A stretch of DNA of 64,000 nt from Balneolaceae bacterium (GTDB lineage: Bacteria > Bacteroidota > Rhodothermia > Balneolales > Balneolaceae): contig REDS01000117.1 in assembly GCA_007693395.1 (NCBI GenBank), positions 1 to 64,000 on the forward strand, read 5' to 3'. The notes beneath the pieces are model-generated. The model was not told where the DNA came from, ran no database searches, and saw only the letters and a program-made list of their open reading frames with translations. Shown here piece by piece: positions 18,697-28,147 of the stretch. Within the stretch, counting starts at the first letter, position 1. Every line of letters begins with the position of its first letter. Both the position numbers and the translations under genes were made by a program.

Positions 18697-19674
18697 TTAG
18701 TTGTTGGTTAATTCTCTCCAACAGTTTTCTGAAAAAGTTTTTAAAGCTTCTTTTTGATGCATCCAACCAAAGTGCAGGCAGTATGGAGTTACGTAAAAAT
18801 GATCTCCCCTTCCAGGCAACATAGAGAAAATACGTATCAACATCTTTTGAAAGGTTCGGTTTTTCAATCCTTTTAAATCATATACAAATTGATCGCTGTA
18901 ATAAAGGCACTTTACATTTTCAAAGTCCTGAGCATGCTCAGTAAAGCTTTCAATAAAGTCAAGCTGCGGGCTTTCATACCCATTAAGCCACGGATAAACT
19001 TGAATTCTACTTCTCGCCATTGCCATAGCCAGGCTCCATTCACAACTCTCCTCTAACCTGCCTTTTTCCTCACGGCGGCTTCTGAAATGAGTTTCAGCCT
19101 GCCGCTTAAAATACTCTTTAGAAAGCTCACAAACTTTTGCTGCTGTCTCTTTATCAGCTGCATAGATCATGCCTGCCTGCACCCTGCTCAGGTAAGTTAA
19201 ACCAAAGCGTTTAAGTGTCCTCTCCCTTCGCCTTAAAAGAATATCTATCAATACAGAAAAACCTTTCGGCCCGCCAAAAAAAACATCCGCTTTTTCATTA
19301 CCCGTAATCGTAAATTTGGTTGATGAGAACGACTGCCAAAGAGGGTTCGGGTCCCGGCACCAAACGATATCTGAATCAAGTATAAGATTTTTTTCGAATG
19401 GCATAAATTTCTGAATGTTATGCTTAAAGCCGGGGATGGATGCATTTTCAGGTTTAAGCAGCTCAACACGTTTGAAGAGATAGTGAAGTGAGTACTTTTC
19501 AACAAGCTCTTGATGTGCTTCTGAGCAGAAAAGAATAACCGGGCGTGTTGTATCGTAACGGCGAAGTGTAATTATGCTGGCTATCACATTTTTTAGATAT
19601 CCGGCTGATCCATACGAGGCGTATACATACCCTTCGGGTGATTTCGTCTGGAATTTGGTAAGATTTTCATTCAT
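18697..19674 (-). CDS. Putative GT-A type glycosyltransferase (GT8-like)
   Basis: DxD-like motif in NLILDSDIVWCRDP; YVYASYGSAGYLKNVIASIITLRRYD nucleotide-sugar binding start. Confidence 0.55.
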   Translation of the reverse strand: MNENLTKFQTKSPEGYVYASYGSAGYLKNVIASIITLRRYDTTRPVILFCSEAHQELVEKYSLHYLFKRVELLKPENASIPGFKHNIQKFMPFEKNLILDSDIVWCRDPNPLWQSFSSTKFTITGNEKADVFFGGPKGFSVLIDILLRRRERTLKRFGLTYLSRVQAGMIYAADKETAAKVCELSKEYFKRQAETHFRSRREEKGRLEESCEWSLAMAMARSRIQVYPWLNGYESPQLDFIESFTEHAQDFENVKCLYYSDQFVYDLKGLKNRTFQKMLIRIFSMLPGRGDHFYVTPYCLHFGWMHQKEALKTFSENCWRELTNN

Positions 19675-19864
19675 AAAATGCCGGATAAATATGCCTCTCT
19701 CAAAGGTTTTTGAGGGCTTTACACAAATCTAATACATGCAGTAAGCCTGAAAGATAATAAAGTGGAGAGACAAATCGGCAGGGTTATCCTGCATTTTATT
19801 TACAGTTTTCAATTCTTAAACCTTAATGAAAAAACAGCTGTAATAACAGTTAGAAGCAGTATGA

Positions 19865-20449
19865 TTATGCTCTTGCAGCCCGCCTTCTCAAACTTTCAAG
19901 TAAAGCATCAAAACCCCGCTGCCGTATGATACTTTGAAACTGCCTGTTGTAAGATTCAGCTGTAGAAACTTCGTCAATGGTCATGTCTGTAATCATCCAG
20001 ACGTCATCAATAAGTTCCATTTTATAGTCAACCGGTGTGCGAACATTATCCAGTTGGGCTGTTGTTTCAACAAACGCATTGCTGCCATTCACTTCAATAT
20101 TATTGTAAACTACATCAGCTCTATAAATATCAAGACGGTTCAGAGAATTGTCGCGAATTATAGTAGCAAAAAGGGTTACAAATTCATCTCTTGTCTCTTC
20201 AGAGAGCTCATTGTATGTACTGCCAAGTGCAAATTGTGCCATTGATCTGTAATGAATTACATCATTGATGATATCCTTAAGCCGATCACGCTGATCCTGT
20301 GTGTACTCTGTGCCTGCCGGTCCCAGAAGTTCCTTGATTTCTGCGTCTCTCGCTTCGAGCATCTCTCTGATTTCAGCTGCATCAGATTGTGAATAACTAA
20401 CTGATGGTAACGTAAGTATTGAGATGATTAAAAAGAGTATAACGTTCAT
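19865..20449 (-). CDS. MlaC/Ttg2D-family (phospholipid-binding ABC accessory) protein
   Basis: Signal peptide; MAQFALGSTYNELSEETRDEFVTLFATIIRDNSLNRLDIY and DDVWMITDMTIDEVSTAESYNRQFQSII signatures. Confidence 0.8.
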   Translation of the reverse strand: MNVILFLIISILTLPSVSYSQSDAAEIREMLEARDAEIKELLGPAGTEYTQDQRDRLKDIINDVIHYRSMAQFALGSTYNELSEETRDEFVTLFATIIRDNSLNRLDIYRADVVYNNIEVNGSNAFVETTAQLDNVRTPVDYKMELIDDVWMITDMTIDEVSTAESYNRQFQSIIRQRGFDALLESLRRRAARA

Positions 20450-20460
20450 TTTCGTAGTAT

Positions 20461-21852
20461 TTAATTTACCTGTAACTGATTTACCGAAATTCCACTTGCT
20501 TTGTAGAGCTCTGCAACTCTTTTATTCAATTCGAATACATTTTGTTTCAGCTGAATGCGAAGTTCGAGCTCTTTCTGTAAAGAGTCGAGTAAATCTTCAA
20601 CATCTCCAAAACCGATATCGTAGTTTAACTGTTCATTTCGCACCCAGTTCCTCGCAATAGATAATGCAGCCTCAGTCTGCTTCATCTTTGTTTCAGCTAT
20701 CAATGCAGCTCTGTATTTTTCATTCAACTCTAATGTTACACCATCAGAAACTGCATGGTGAAGATCCTGTACTCTTCTGTACTCAATCTGAGTTCTCTCA
20801 ACGCTGTTTCTCATTGAAGAAAAATTTAAATTTTGTCTGATACCAAACCCAATACCCGCTGTGGCAAAATTAGTACTGTTGATAATAAACGGATTTGTTT
20901 GTCTTGGCCTGTTTGGTGTATTTGCATAGCTGCCTGTTATCCCCAAAAACAGAAACGGATATTGCTGTGCTTTAACCGCTTCTACACTATTTCTTAAAGC
21001 TTCTATTCCAAACTCTACACCTCTAAGCTCGGGCCGGGAATGCATTGCAATATTTTGATAGTGATCAAAATCTTCAATAACGTAAGCAATGGGATCAAGA
21101 AAACTTTCTGCAGGCATAAATTTTTGTGAGTCTGTAGCTCTAAGGGCGTAGTTCCAGACTCTCTTAATAAAATTCATCGATTCACGAACCTCAACAACCT
21201 CAACTTCAAATTCTGTTTTCAATATATCGAACTTGAAGAGATCTGACTCTTTCAGGTCAGGATCGCCATCATCTCTCATTCTCTGGAGGGTACGGTCAAC
21301 CTGGTCAATCTGATCTCTTGCCTCATCAATAATCCGAGATATTTCCATTGCGAGCAGGTAGCTGTAGTAGAGCTCAAACAGTTGCATTTCCGCCTCTGCC
21401 TTTACAGCACTAAACTGATAAGATGATGCTCTTGCAGCCGCTTCTGCCGCAGATACCGCCCTGTTGATTGCACCCCAACTAAAAACAGGTTGTACAGCAC
21501 TGATTTCTGCTCTGGTAAAAATAGCCCAGTCTTCCCAGTCGTTTTCAAGGTCCGGATCCAGATAGAGTTGTCCCCTCGGTATATCGAGCTGACTTACCAC
21601 GCCAGGTATTACACCATGCTGGCTGCTGAAATCTATTCGTGGTAAAATTCTCTGTGAACGGGCGTTATCGAGCCTATTACCGGCAAGATCTACGGCCCTG
21701 CTTTCGTAAGCAACTTGCCCGGAATTTTCCAGGCCTATCTCTATAAATTCCTGGAGGCTTACCCTCAGTGTATCCTGTGAAAAGATATTTTGGGGAAATA
21801 AAAGCTGAACAAGCAGAAATGAGATAATGATTACGGTTATTCGATGTATCAT
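20461..21852 (-). CDS. TolC family outer membrane efflux protein
   Basis: Signal peptide, OEP-type periodicity, duplicated helical domains. Confidence 0.85.
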   Translation of the reverse strand: MIHRITVIIISFLLVQLLFPQNIFSQDTLRVSLQEFIEIGLENSGQVAYESRAVDLAGNRLDNARSQRILPRIDFSSQHGVIPGVVSQLDIPRGQLYLDPDLENDWEDWAIFTRAEISAVQPVFSWGAINRAVSAAEAAARASSYQFSAVKAEAEMQLFELYYSYLLAMEISRIIDEARDQIDQVDRTLQRMRDDGDPDLKESDLFKFDILKTEFEVEVVEVRESMNFIKRVWNYALRATDSQKFMPAESFLDPIAYVIEDFDHYQNIAMHSRPELRGVEFGIEALRNSVEAVKAQQYPFLFLGITGSYANTPNRPRQTNPFIINSTNFATAGIGFGIRQNLNFSSMRNSVERTQIEYRRVQDLHHAVSDGVTLELNEKYRAALIAETKMKQTEAALSIARNWVRNEQLNYDIGFGDVEDLLDSLQKELELRIQLKQNVFELNKRVAELYKASGISVNQLQVN

Positions 21853-21910
21853 TAAAATAGAGTGTGAATTAAAGAATTATGCCACAAACGAACCAGCCAT
21901 TACTTTATTT

Positions 21911-21946
21911 AAAAGAAAAGCCCCGGTTTATGGCCGGGGCTTTAAA
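21911..21946 (-). terminator. Rho-independent terminator downstream of tRNA-Ser
   Basis: AAAAGCCCCGGTTTATGGCCGGGGCTTTAAAA GC-rich inverted repeat flanked by A/T runs. Confidence 0.75.
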
Positions 21947-21948
21947 AG

Positions 21949-22035
21949 CGGAGGGAGAGGGATTCGAACCCCCGGAGACCGTGAAGCCTCAACGGTTTTC
22001 AAGACCGCCGCATTCGACCACTCTGCCATCCCTCC
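21949..22035 (-). tRNA. tRNA-Ser (UGA anticodon)
   Basis: Reverse strand GGAGGGATGGCAGAGTGGTCGAATGCGGCGGTCTTGAAAACCGTTGAGGCTTCACGGTCTCCGGGGGTTCGAATCCCTCTCCCTCCG: 7-bp acceptor stem, TTCGAATC T-loop, long variable arm, anticodon TGA. Confidence 0.95.
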
Positions 22036-22125
22036 GGTCGCAGGGCATTAAATTGACTGCCCAAACTTCAATAAGATTAAAAGATAAAAAAAATTTATCT
22101 GACTTTATGCAAAAATGTAATTCTA

Positions 22126-23031
22126 TCAGGTTCCTTCAAGTGCTGCTGCACCGGATACAATCTCAGATATCTCCGTTGTAATCGCACTCTGGCGCGCCTG
22201 ATTATATCGAAGTTTCAATTCCTGCTCAAGCTCCTTCGCATTCTCAGTTGCATTATCCATAGCAGCCATTCTTGCACCCTGCTCAGATGCGTTCGATTCA
22301 AGTACAGCTCGCCATAATTGCATATTGAGGTGTACAGGGAGTAAACTGTTTAGAATTGAGTCAGCATCCGGTTCGTAAATATACTCGGTAAATGTCTCAA
22401 TCTTCTTACTCTCATCAGCATGTTCTTCTTCTGAAAGTGCCTCGGTTTTAATCGGCAGCACCTCTTCAACAAGCCTGTTTTGTGAGATAACTGATTTGAA
22501 CTCGTTGAAAGCGATATAAACTTTATCGTAGTCGCCGTCGGCAAACTTACCAGAAGCAGCTCCCATTATTGCCGATGTGTCCTCATAGTTCAGATTGTCA
22601 AAAAAACCGGGATGTGATTCTATCACTTTGTAGTTTCGCTTTTTAAAATAAGCGCCGGATTTTCTTCCGATGGTTACAAGGTCAAGGTTTCCAGATTGAT
22701 TGTAAGAATCGAGATGCTCACGAATATACATCTCTACCGCTCTGAACAAATTGTTATTGAAACCACCACATAGGCCTTTGTCTGAGCCTACAACTATCAA
22801 TAGAACATGCTCCGATTCAGTAGGCAGGCGCAGAAGTTTATTGTCAGAATTGTTTGCAGATACCAGCCGGGACATCACCTCGCGCATCTTATTTGCGTAT
22901 GGTCGTGTAGCCGCCATTCGCTGCTGCGCTTTTCTAAGTTTGGCAGCAGCCACCATCTTCATCGCTTTGGTGATTTGCTGCGTATTCTTAATAGAAGAGA
23001 TCCGGTTTCGTATATCTCGCAGATTTGCCAT
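22126..23031 (-). CDS. atpG: F1Fo ATP synthase gamma subunit
   Basis: MANLRDIRNRISSIKNTQQITKAMKMVAAAKLRKAQ; C-term MDNATENAKELEQELKLRYNQARQSAITTEISEIVSGAAAL. Confidence 0.98.
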   Translation of the reverse strand: MANLRDIRNRISSIKNTQQITKAMKMVAAAKLRKAQQRMAATRPYANKMREVMSRLVSANNSDNKLLRLPTESEHVLLIVVGSDKGLCGGFNNNLFRAVEMYIREHLDSYNQSGNLDLVTIGRKSGAYFKKRNYKVIESHPGFFDNLNYEDTSAIMGAASGKFADGDYDKVYIAFNEFKSVISQNRLVEEVLPIKTEALSEEEHADESKKIETFTEYIYEPDADSILNSLLPVHLNMQLWRAVLESNASEQGARMAAMDNATENAKELEQELKLRYNQARQSAITTEISEIVSGAAALEGT

Positions 23032-23034
23032 CAG

Positions 23035-24651
23035 TTACGCCTCTGCTACAGCTAAAATTTGTTCAATAGTTGTATTTGCGGTGTCTATCAGTTCTTTGCC
23101 AAACTCATCATCAAGTACACCGGAGGCTGCAAGATCATCCATTTTCTTAGTGAATTTGATACCAATTGCCTCAAGGAATGCTTCCTCAAACTCCTGAATC
23201 TTATCAACTGAAAGTTTATCCAGAATACCTTCACTATTAATTTTCAGCAATGCAATTTGCTTGTCAACTGAAAGTGGTTTGTACTCTCCCTGTTTCATCA
23301 GTTCAACTGTACGTTCACCACGTTTAAGTTGTCGCTGCGTTGCTGCATCAAGGTCAGAACCAAATTTTGCGAAAGCTTCGAGTTCTCTGTACTGAGCAAG
23401 ATCAAGTTTCAGCGTACCGGATAATTTTTTCATCGATTTTACCTGCGCTGAGCCACCCACACGAGAAACTGAAATACCAACATCAATTGCCGGCCTAATA
23501 CCTGAGTTAAACAAGTCCGTATCAAGAAATATCTGGCCATCAGTAATAGAAATAACATTAGTGGGGATATATGCAGCCACGTCGCCTGCCTGAGTTTCAA
23601 TAACAGGGAGTGCGGTTAAAGATCCACCACCTTTTACCTTTGTCACAAGTTCTTCAGGGATGTTGTTCATCTGCCTGGCAACGCCATCATTGTCAATAAT
23701 TTTAGCTGCTCGCTCAAGAAGGCGGCTGTGCAGATAAAATACATCACCCGGATATGCCTCACGGCCTGGTGGCCTTCTGAGAAGAAGCGACAGTTCACGA
23801 TAAGCTACAGCCTGCTTGGAGAGATCATCATAAATCACAAGTGCATGCCTTCCTGTATCCCGGAAATATTCACCAATTGTTGCACCGGCAAACGGGGCTA
23901 CATAACGCTGCGGTGCAGATGAACTGGCTGGTGCAGAAACCACAACTGTGTAATCGAGCGCACCATATTCCTTGAGCGTGTTTACAATTGATGCTACTGT
24001 AGAGCCTTTTTGCCCAACTGCCACATAGATACAGAAAACCGGCTTATCTGTATTCTGTGTATTTTTTTGATTGATTATGGTATCAATCGCAACAGCAGTT
24101 TTACCTGTCTGCCTGTCACCAATAATAAGCTCCCGCTGGCCACGCCCGATAGGGATGAGCGAGTCAATCGCTTTGATACCGGTTTGGAGCGGTTCATTTA
24201 CAGGCTGTCGGTAAATTACACCGGGCGCTTTACGTTCGAGAGGCAGATCAATTGTTTCGCCGGTAATTGCACCTTTGCCATCAATTGGACGGCCAAGCGG
24301 ATCGATAACGCGGCCCAAAAGGCCCTCACCGACTTGCAAAGATGCAATATTTTCAGTTCGGCGAACGGTATGGCCTTCTTCAACCACTTTAGATGATCCG
24401 AAAAGCACAACACCAACGTTGTCCTCTTCAAGGTTAAGCACCATACCTCGCACAGGATTTCCCTCATTATCGAGAGAGTCGGGTAACTCTACAAGTTCAC
24501 CCGCCTGTACTTTGGATAGTCCGTAAACACGTGCAATACCGTCACCCACTTCGAGCACAGTACCTACATCGTAAACATCGGCTTCACCGTCAAAACCGGA
24601 GAGTTGTTTTCGTAAAATTGCAGATACTTCGTCAGGTCTGACTTGACTCAT
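23035..24651 (-). CDS. atpA: F1Fo ATP synthase alpha subunit
   Basis: [19 protein letters not shown] Walker A; full-length AtpA signatures. Confidence 0.99.
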   Translation of the reverse strand: MSQVRPDEVSAILRKQLSGFDGEADVYDVGTVLEVGDGIARVYGLSKVQAGELVELPDSLDNEGNPVRGMVLNLEEDNVGVVLFGSSKVVEEGHTVRRTENIASLQVGEGLLGRVIDPLGRPIDGKGAITGETIDLPLERKAPGVIYRQPVNEPLQTGIKAIDSLIPIGRGQRELIIGDRQTGKTAVAIDTIINQKNTQNTDKPVFCIYVAVGQKGSTVASIVNTLKEYGALDYTVVVSAPASSSAPQRYVAPFAGATIGEYFRDTGRHALVIYDDLSKQAVAYRELSLLLRRPPGREAYPGDVFYLHSRLLERAAKIIDNDGVARQMNNIPEELVTKVKGGGSLTALPVIETQAGDVAAYIPTNVISITDGQIFLDTDLFNSGIRPAIDVGISVSRVGGSAQVKSMKKLSGTLKLDLAQYRELEAFAKFGSDLDAATQRQLKRGERTVELMKQGEYKPLSVDKQIALLKINSEGILDKLSVDKIQEFEEAFLEAIGIKFTKKMDDLAASGVLDDEFGKELIDTANTTIEQILAVAEA

Positions 24652-24668
24652 TTGATTATCCTAAATTT

Positions 24669-25214
24669 TTATTCTACTGCAGCTGATGTAAATTTCTCTT
24701 TCAGCTGATTTAATTTGAATTTGACCGATCCATCAATCACCGTATCATCAATACGTACCATTAACCCGCCAAGCAGGTCTTCCTGTATTTTTGCATTGAT
24801 CTTCACCTTCTTGCCGGTTGATTGCTCAAGCTCCTTTATGAGAGCTTTTTGCTGTTTATCATCCAGTTTTGAAGCAGAATAAATATTTGCCTCGATGATT
24901 CCATGATGATGGTTGTAGAGAGCCAGAAAATTCCCGGATATCTGCTCCAGCAAATTTTCCCTCTTCTTATCCAGCAATAGCTTTATCAGGCCGAATGTAA
25001 GTTTGTCTGTTTTATCAGAAAAAATGGATTCAAGTGCTGCCCTTTTTTGCGAACTGCTGATGATTCGGTTTTTAAGAAACAAGCGAAGTTCTTTTGACGA
25101 CTCCAGCGTATTGCTGATGAGCGAAATATCGTCTTTAGCTTTCTCTAATTTACCTTCCTCAATTACAGTTTTAAGAAAAGCATTTGCATAACGTTTTGCT
25201 GCAGTTGAACTCAT
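24669..25214 (-). CDS. atpH: F1Fo ATP synthase delta subunit
   Basis: AtpH fold motifs, AKRYANAFLKTVIEEGKLE, operon position. Confidence 0.95.
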   Translation of the reverse strand: MSSTAAKRYANAFLKTVIEEGKLEKAKDDISLISNTLESSKELRLFLKNRIISSSQKRAALESIFSDKTDKLTFGLIKLLLDKKRENLLEQISGNFLALYNHHHGIIEANIYSASKLDDKQQKALIKELEQSTGKKVKINAKIQEDLLGGLMVRIDDTVIDGSVKFKLNQLKEKFTSAAVE

Positions 25215-25216
25215 TC

Positions 25217-25729
25217 TTAATTCTTCTTAGACAAATCTTTAATAAACGAATCGACCAAGTGCCGGCTCTTCTCTTTATCCAACTCAGATTTGATAATGAT
25301 TGTGGCAGACTGTACAGCCAGCTCGGCAACCTGATTTCTGAGTTCATTGAGCGCGCTCTTTTTCTCCTGCTCTATTTTTAACCGTGCATTTTCAAGAAGT
25401 TTTTCGGCATCTTGTGTAGCTTTTTCAATCCGTTCATTTCGAACTTTTTCAGCATCTTCTAATGCTTCTTTACGGATTTTTTGTGCTGTAATCTCAGCTT
25501 CTTTTAATGCTTTTTCGTTGCTACGCGAAATTTTTTCAGCTTCAGCCAGGGCTTTTTCAGCAGTCTCTAAGGACTCGCGGATACGATCTTCCCTCTCTTT
25601 CAAGGCGCTCATGATAGGTGGCACCAGCCACTTATTCATAGCCCATAAAAAGACAATGGTTGTGATAAATACCCAAAAGCCAAAGCCAGTATCAAACGAG
25701 AGCAGGCTTCCGTTCAGGAAATAATGCAT
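25217..25729 (-). CDS. atpF: F1Fo ATP synthase b subunit
   Basis: N-terminal TM plus long charged helix; operon position. Confidence 0.95.
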   Translation of the reverse strand: MHYFLNGSLLSFDTGFGFWVFITTIVFLWAMNKWLVPPIMSALKEREDRIRESLETAEKALAEAEKISRSNEKALKEAEITAQKIRKEALEDAEKVRNERIEKATQDAEKLLENARLKIEQEKKSALNELRNQVAELAVQSATIIIKSELDKEKSRHLVDSFIKDLSKKN

Positions 25730-25744
25730 AAAGCTATCCTGATT

Positions 25745-25966
25745 TTACTGGCCAATACCGAGTGCGAGGATAATACAAACAATAGCGCCGATAAGAGCAA
25801 CACCCTCAATAAATACAGCTGTTAGAAGCATAGCTCCACGAATATCGCCGGCTGCTTCAGGTTGTCTTGCAATACTTTCTACCGAACTTTTACCGATCAT
25901 ACCGATACCGAATGCCGCTGCAAGTGCAATGATACCAGCACCGAATCCTGCTGCTATAAAACTCAT
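25745..25966 (-). CDS. atpE: F1Fo ATP synthase c subunit
   Basis: Two-helix hairpin with ARQPEAAGDIR loop and FIEGVAL carboxylate. Confidence 0.97.
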   Translation of the reverse strand: MSFIAAGFGAGIIALAAAFGIGMIGKSSVESIARQPEAAGDIRGAMLLTAVFIEGVALIGAIVCIILALGIGQ

Positions 25967-25990
25967 AATTTACCTTTGTTTAGTTATTAT

Positions 25991-27061
25991 TTAGTGATTT
26001 TGTAATGCAACATCTTTAGCATTTGCTACAGATGAGTCTTCATGGTCGTGATGATGCTCTTCTACAGCCATTCCAATAAATACACTGGATAGCAGTGTAA
26101 ATACATACGCCTGTATGAGAGCTACCAAAGCTTTTAGGAAATAGAGAGCTACCGTAAGAAGTACCCAGAATACCCCTGAAGTAACACCAATGACTGCACC
26201 AAACAGCTCGGTAAATACAAATATCAAACCGAGAATACATACAATCATGATTTTACCTGATAACATATTGGCAAAAAGACGAATAGCAAGTGCAAATGGC
26301 TTGGTGAAAAGCCCAAGAATCTCTACCGGAGTTAAAATTATTAATGCCCATTTTGGCACTCCGGGAAATACAAATACATGTTTCCAGTGATCTTTTGTAC
26401 CGTTAAGCTGTGTTACAAAAAAGGTTATAATAGCGAGTGTAGCTGTAACAGTCAGGTTTGCTGTTGCAGCAGCTGCCCAGGGAAGCAACCCGAAGAGATT
26501 CATAAATGCAATGCACATAAATATGGTAAACAGATACGGTACAAACCTCTCATACTTCTCTTTTGGGATAAATTCCTTCGCTATTTGATCCCGAATAAAC
26601 ACAAAAAGTGTTTCAAAAATATTCAGCAGTGCACCTTTAGGCTCTGAGTCTCTGCCTATTCCCTGCCTGTACTTTCTCCCTGCCAAATAAGTAATAAAAA
26701 AGGTTAGAATAAGACTAAACCAAAGATACATCAGGTGAGAGGTGATCGACAGGTCAAATGCGATAGGCTCACCGGTATCAGCTCTTACGATTCCGCCTTC
26801 CTCACCACGCACAAACTCGCCTGATTCTATGGCGCTGTAGGTGTTTCTAAAAAAATACCATTCACCTCCGGAGTAAAACATTCTTGGCAGATACACTTTG
26901 CCGCCACCGAAGAGCTCAAAATAATCGTGATTGATCACCTTCCCCATAACATCAATTGGGGCTGAGTTTTGTTCAGTATCAGCATTAGTGGCTAACAATA
27001 CAGGGCCGAAAACAATCAAAAAAAACAGGGTAGCAAGTGCCCGGCGCACTACGTATATCAT
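25991..27061 (-). CDS. atpB: F1Fo ATP synthase a subunit
   Basis: KPFALAIRLFANMLSGKIM and ALIQAYVFTLLSSVFIGMAVEEHHH. Confidence 0.97.
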   Translation of the reverse strand: MIYVVRRALATLFFLIVFGPVLLATNADTEQNSAPIDVMGKVINHDYFELFGGGKVYLPRMFYSGGEWYFFRNTYSAIESGEFVRGEEGGIVRADTGEPIAFDLSITSHLMYLWFSLILTFFITYLAGRKYRQGIGRDSEPKGALLNIFETLFVFIRDQIAKEFIPKEKYERFVPYLFTIFMCIAFMNLFGLLPWAAAATANLTVTATLAIITFFVTQLNGTKDHWKHVFVFPGVPKWALIILTPVEILGLFTKPFALAIRLFANMLSGKIMIVCILGLIFVFTELFGAVIGVTSGVFWVLLTVALYFLKALVALIQAYVFTLLSSVFIGMAVEEHHHDHEDSSVANAKDVALQNH

Positions 27062-27085
27062 GCTGAATCTTCTATTTGGACGTGG

Positions 27086-27463
27086 TTAGTCTAATAATTT
27101 ATTGTTTAAAAAAATCACTTCGATTACAGAATGAAAAAGATATGAAATAACGAAACTAAATGTAAAACTTATTTCTTCAATTTCTGTCCATATTATGATC
27201 ATTGCGTAGATAAAACAGACACCAAAAAAACGTGCAATTAAACTCCAGAAGTAGGCTTTTAAAAACTGTTTGCCTTCTTTTCTCCCAAAGATATACGAAC
27301 TTATAAGGTGCAGAATTACCGTTACCATACCGAGCAGATGCCCGGCATACCAAGAGCCTGCAGAGATGCCCTGAATGGAGTATGCAGTAAGCACACTCAG
27401 GATAGCATATATAAATATCCCAATCAAAACCTTGCGGATTGATTCTGTATTGCTGTAAGTCAC
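27086..27463 (-). CDS. Small membrane protein, AtpI-like
   Basis: Four predicted TM helices; between atpB and the AtpZ-like ORF. Confidence 0.5.
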   Translation of the reverse strand: MTYSNTESIRKVLIGIFIYAILSVLTAYSIQGISAGSWYAGHLLGMVTVILHLISSYIFGRKEGKQFLKAYFWSLIARFFGVCFIYAMIIIWTEIEEISFTFSFVISYLFHSVIEVIFLNNKLLD

Positions 27464-27693
27464 TCTCTTCTGTTTTTCTTATCTGTATTGCTAATTTCCT
27501 TAATCACTCTTGAAAAAATACCAATCAATAAAAGGATTCCGAGCAGAATACCCCCAAGCAGAAACCACGGTGATGTTTCCCACCGTATATCAAACCAGTA
27601 TCCAAGGAAAATTGGTGTACTGAGTGCAACTGCAATTTCAGCGCCAAGCCCCAAGTAGCGGGCATATCGTTTATGCCTGGGATCACTAAACAA
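27460..27693 (-). CDS. AtpZ/AtpI family protein
   Basis: YLGLGAEIAVALSTPIFLGYWFDIRWETSPWFLLGGILLGI two-TM AtpZ pattern. Confidence 0.75.
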   Translation of the reverse strand: MFSDPRHKRYARYLGLGAEIAVALSTPIFLGYWFDIRWETSPWFLLGGILLGILLLIGIFSRVIKEISNTDKKNRRE

Positions 27694-27695
27694 TT

Positions 27696-28139
27696 TCAGG
27701 CTTCCTGTTTGGCAGGCTTTTTGATTTTGGTTGATTTTGCAAATTCGGCATCGAGCATTCCATTAAGTTCTGCATTTCCTTCGCCCATTTTACAGCTGCC
27801 ATTAAATTGAGCGCCTTCTTCTACAATTAATGTTTTTGTATGCAAATCACCTCCAACTACTGAACCCTGACGCAGGGTAAGTTTGCCGGCTACTTTTACT
27901 GTACCATCCACATAACCGGAAATATCTGCATCAGTTGAAATGAGATTGCCGCTTAAATTTGCGGTTGATGTAACGATGATTTTTCCTTTACAGATGCAAT
28001 CGCCATCAATTCTGCCGGCTATTCGCAAATCACTTTTCGAGTTAATAGTACCTTTGATGTGGGTACCTTCACTTATCATATTCAGAGAGGGGGGTTTTTG
28101 AGCAGTATTATTCACTTTCAGTGGTTGTTTTTTGAACAT
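27696..28139 (-). CDS. Bactofilin (polymer-forming cytoskeletal protein)
   Basis: NMISEGTHIKGTINSKSDLRIAGRIDGDCICKGKIIV...GDLHTKTLIVEEGAQFNGSCKMG; ATG at 28139 preferred over the longer ORF start because it avoids overlap with the upstream gene. Confidence 0.9.
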   Translation of the reverse strand: MFKKQPLKVNNTAQKPPSLNMISEGTHIKGTINSKSDLRIAGRIDGDCICKGKIIVTSTANLSGNLISTDADISGYVDGTVKVAGKLTLRQGSVVGGDLHTKTLIVEEGAQFNGSCKMGEGNAELNGMLDAEFAKSTKIKKPAKQEA

Positions 28140-28147
28140 TTGTCCTT

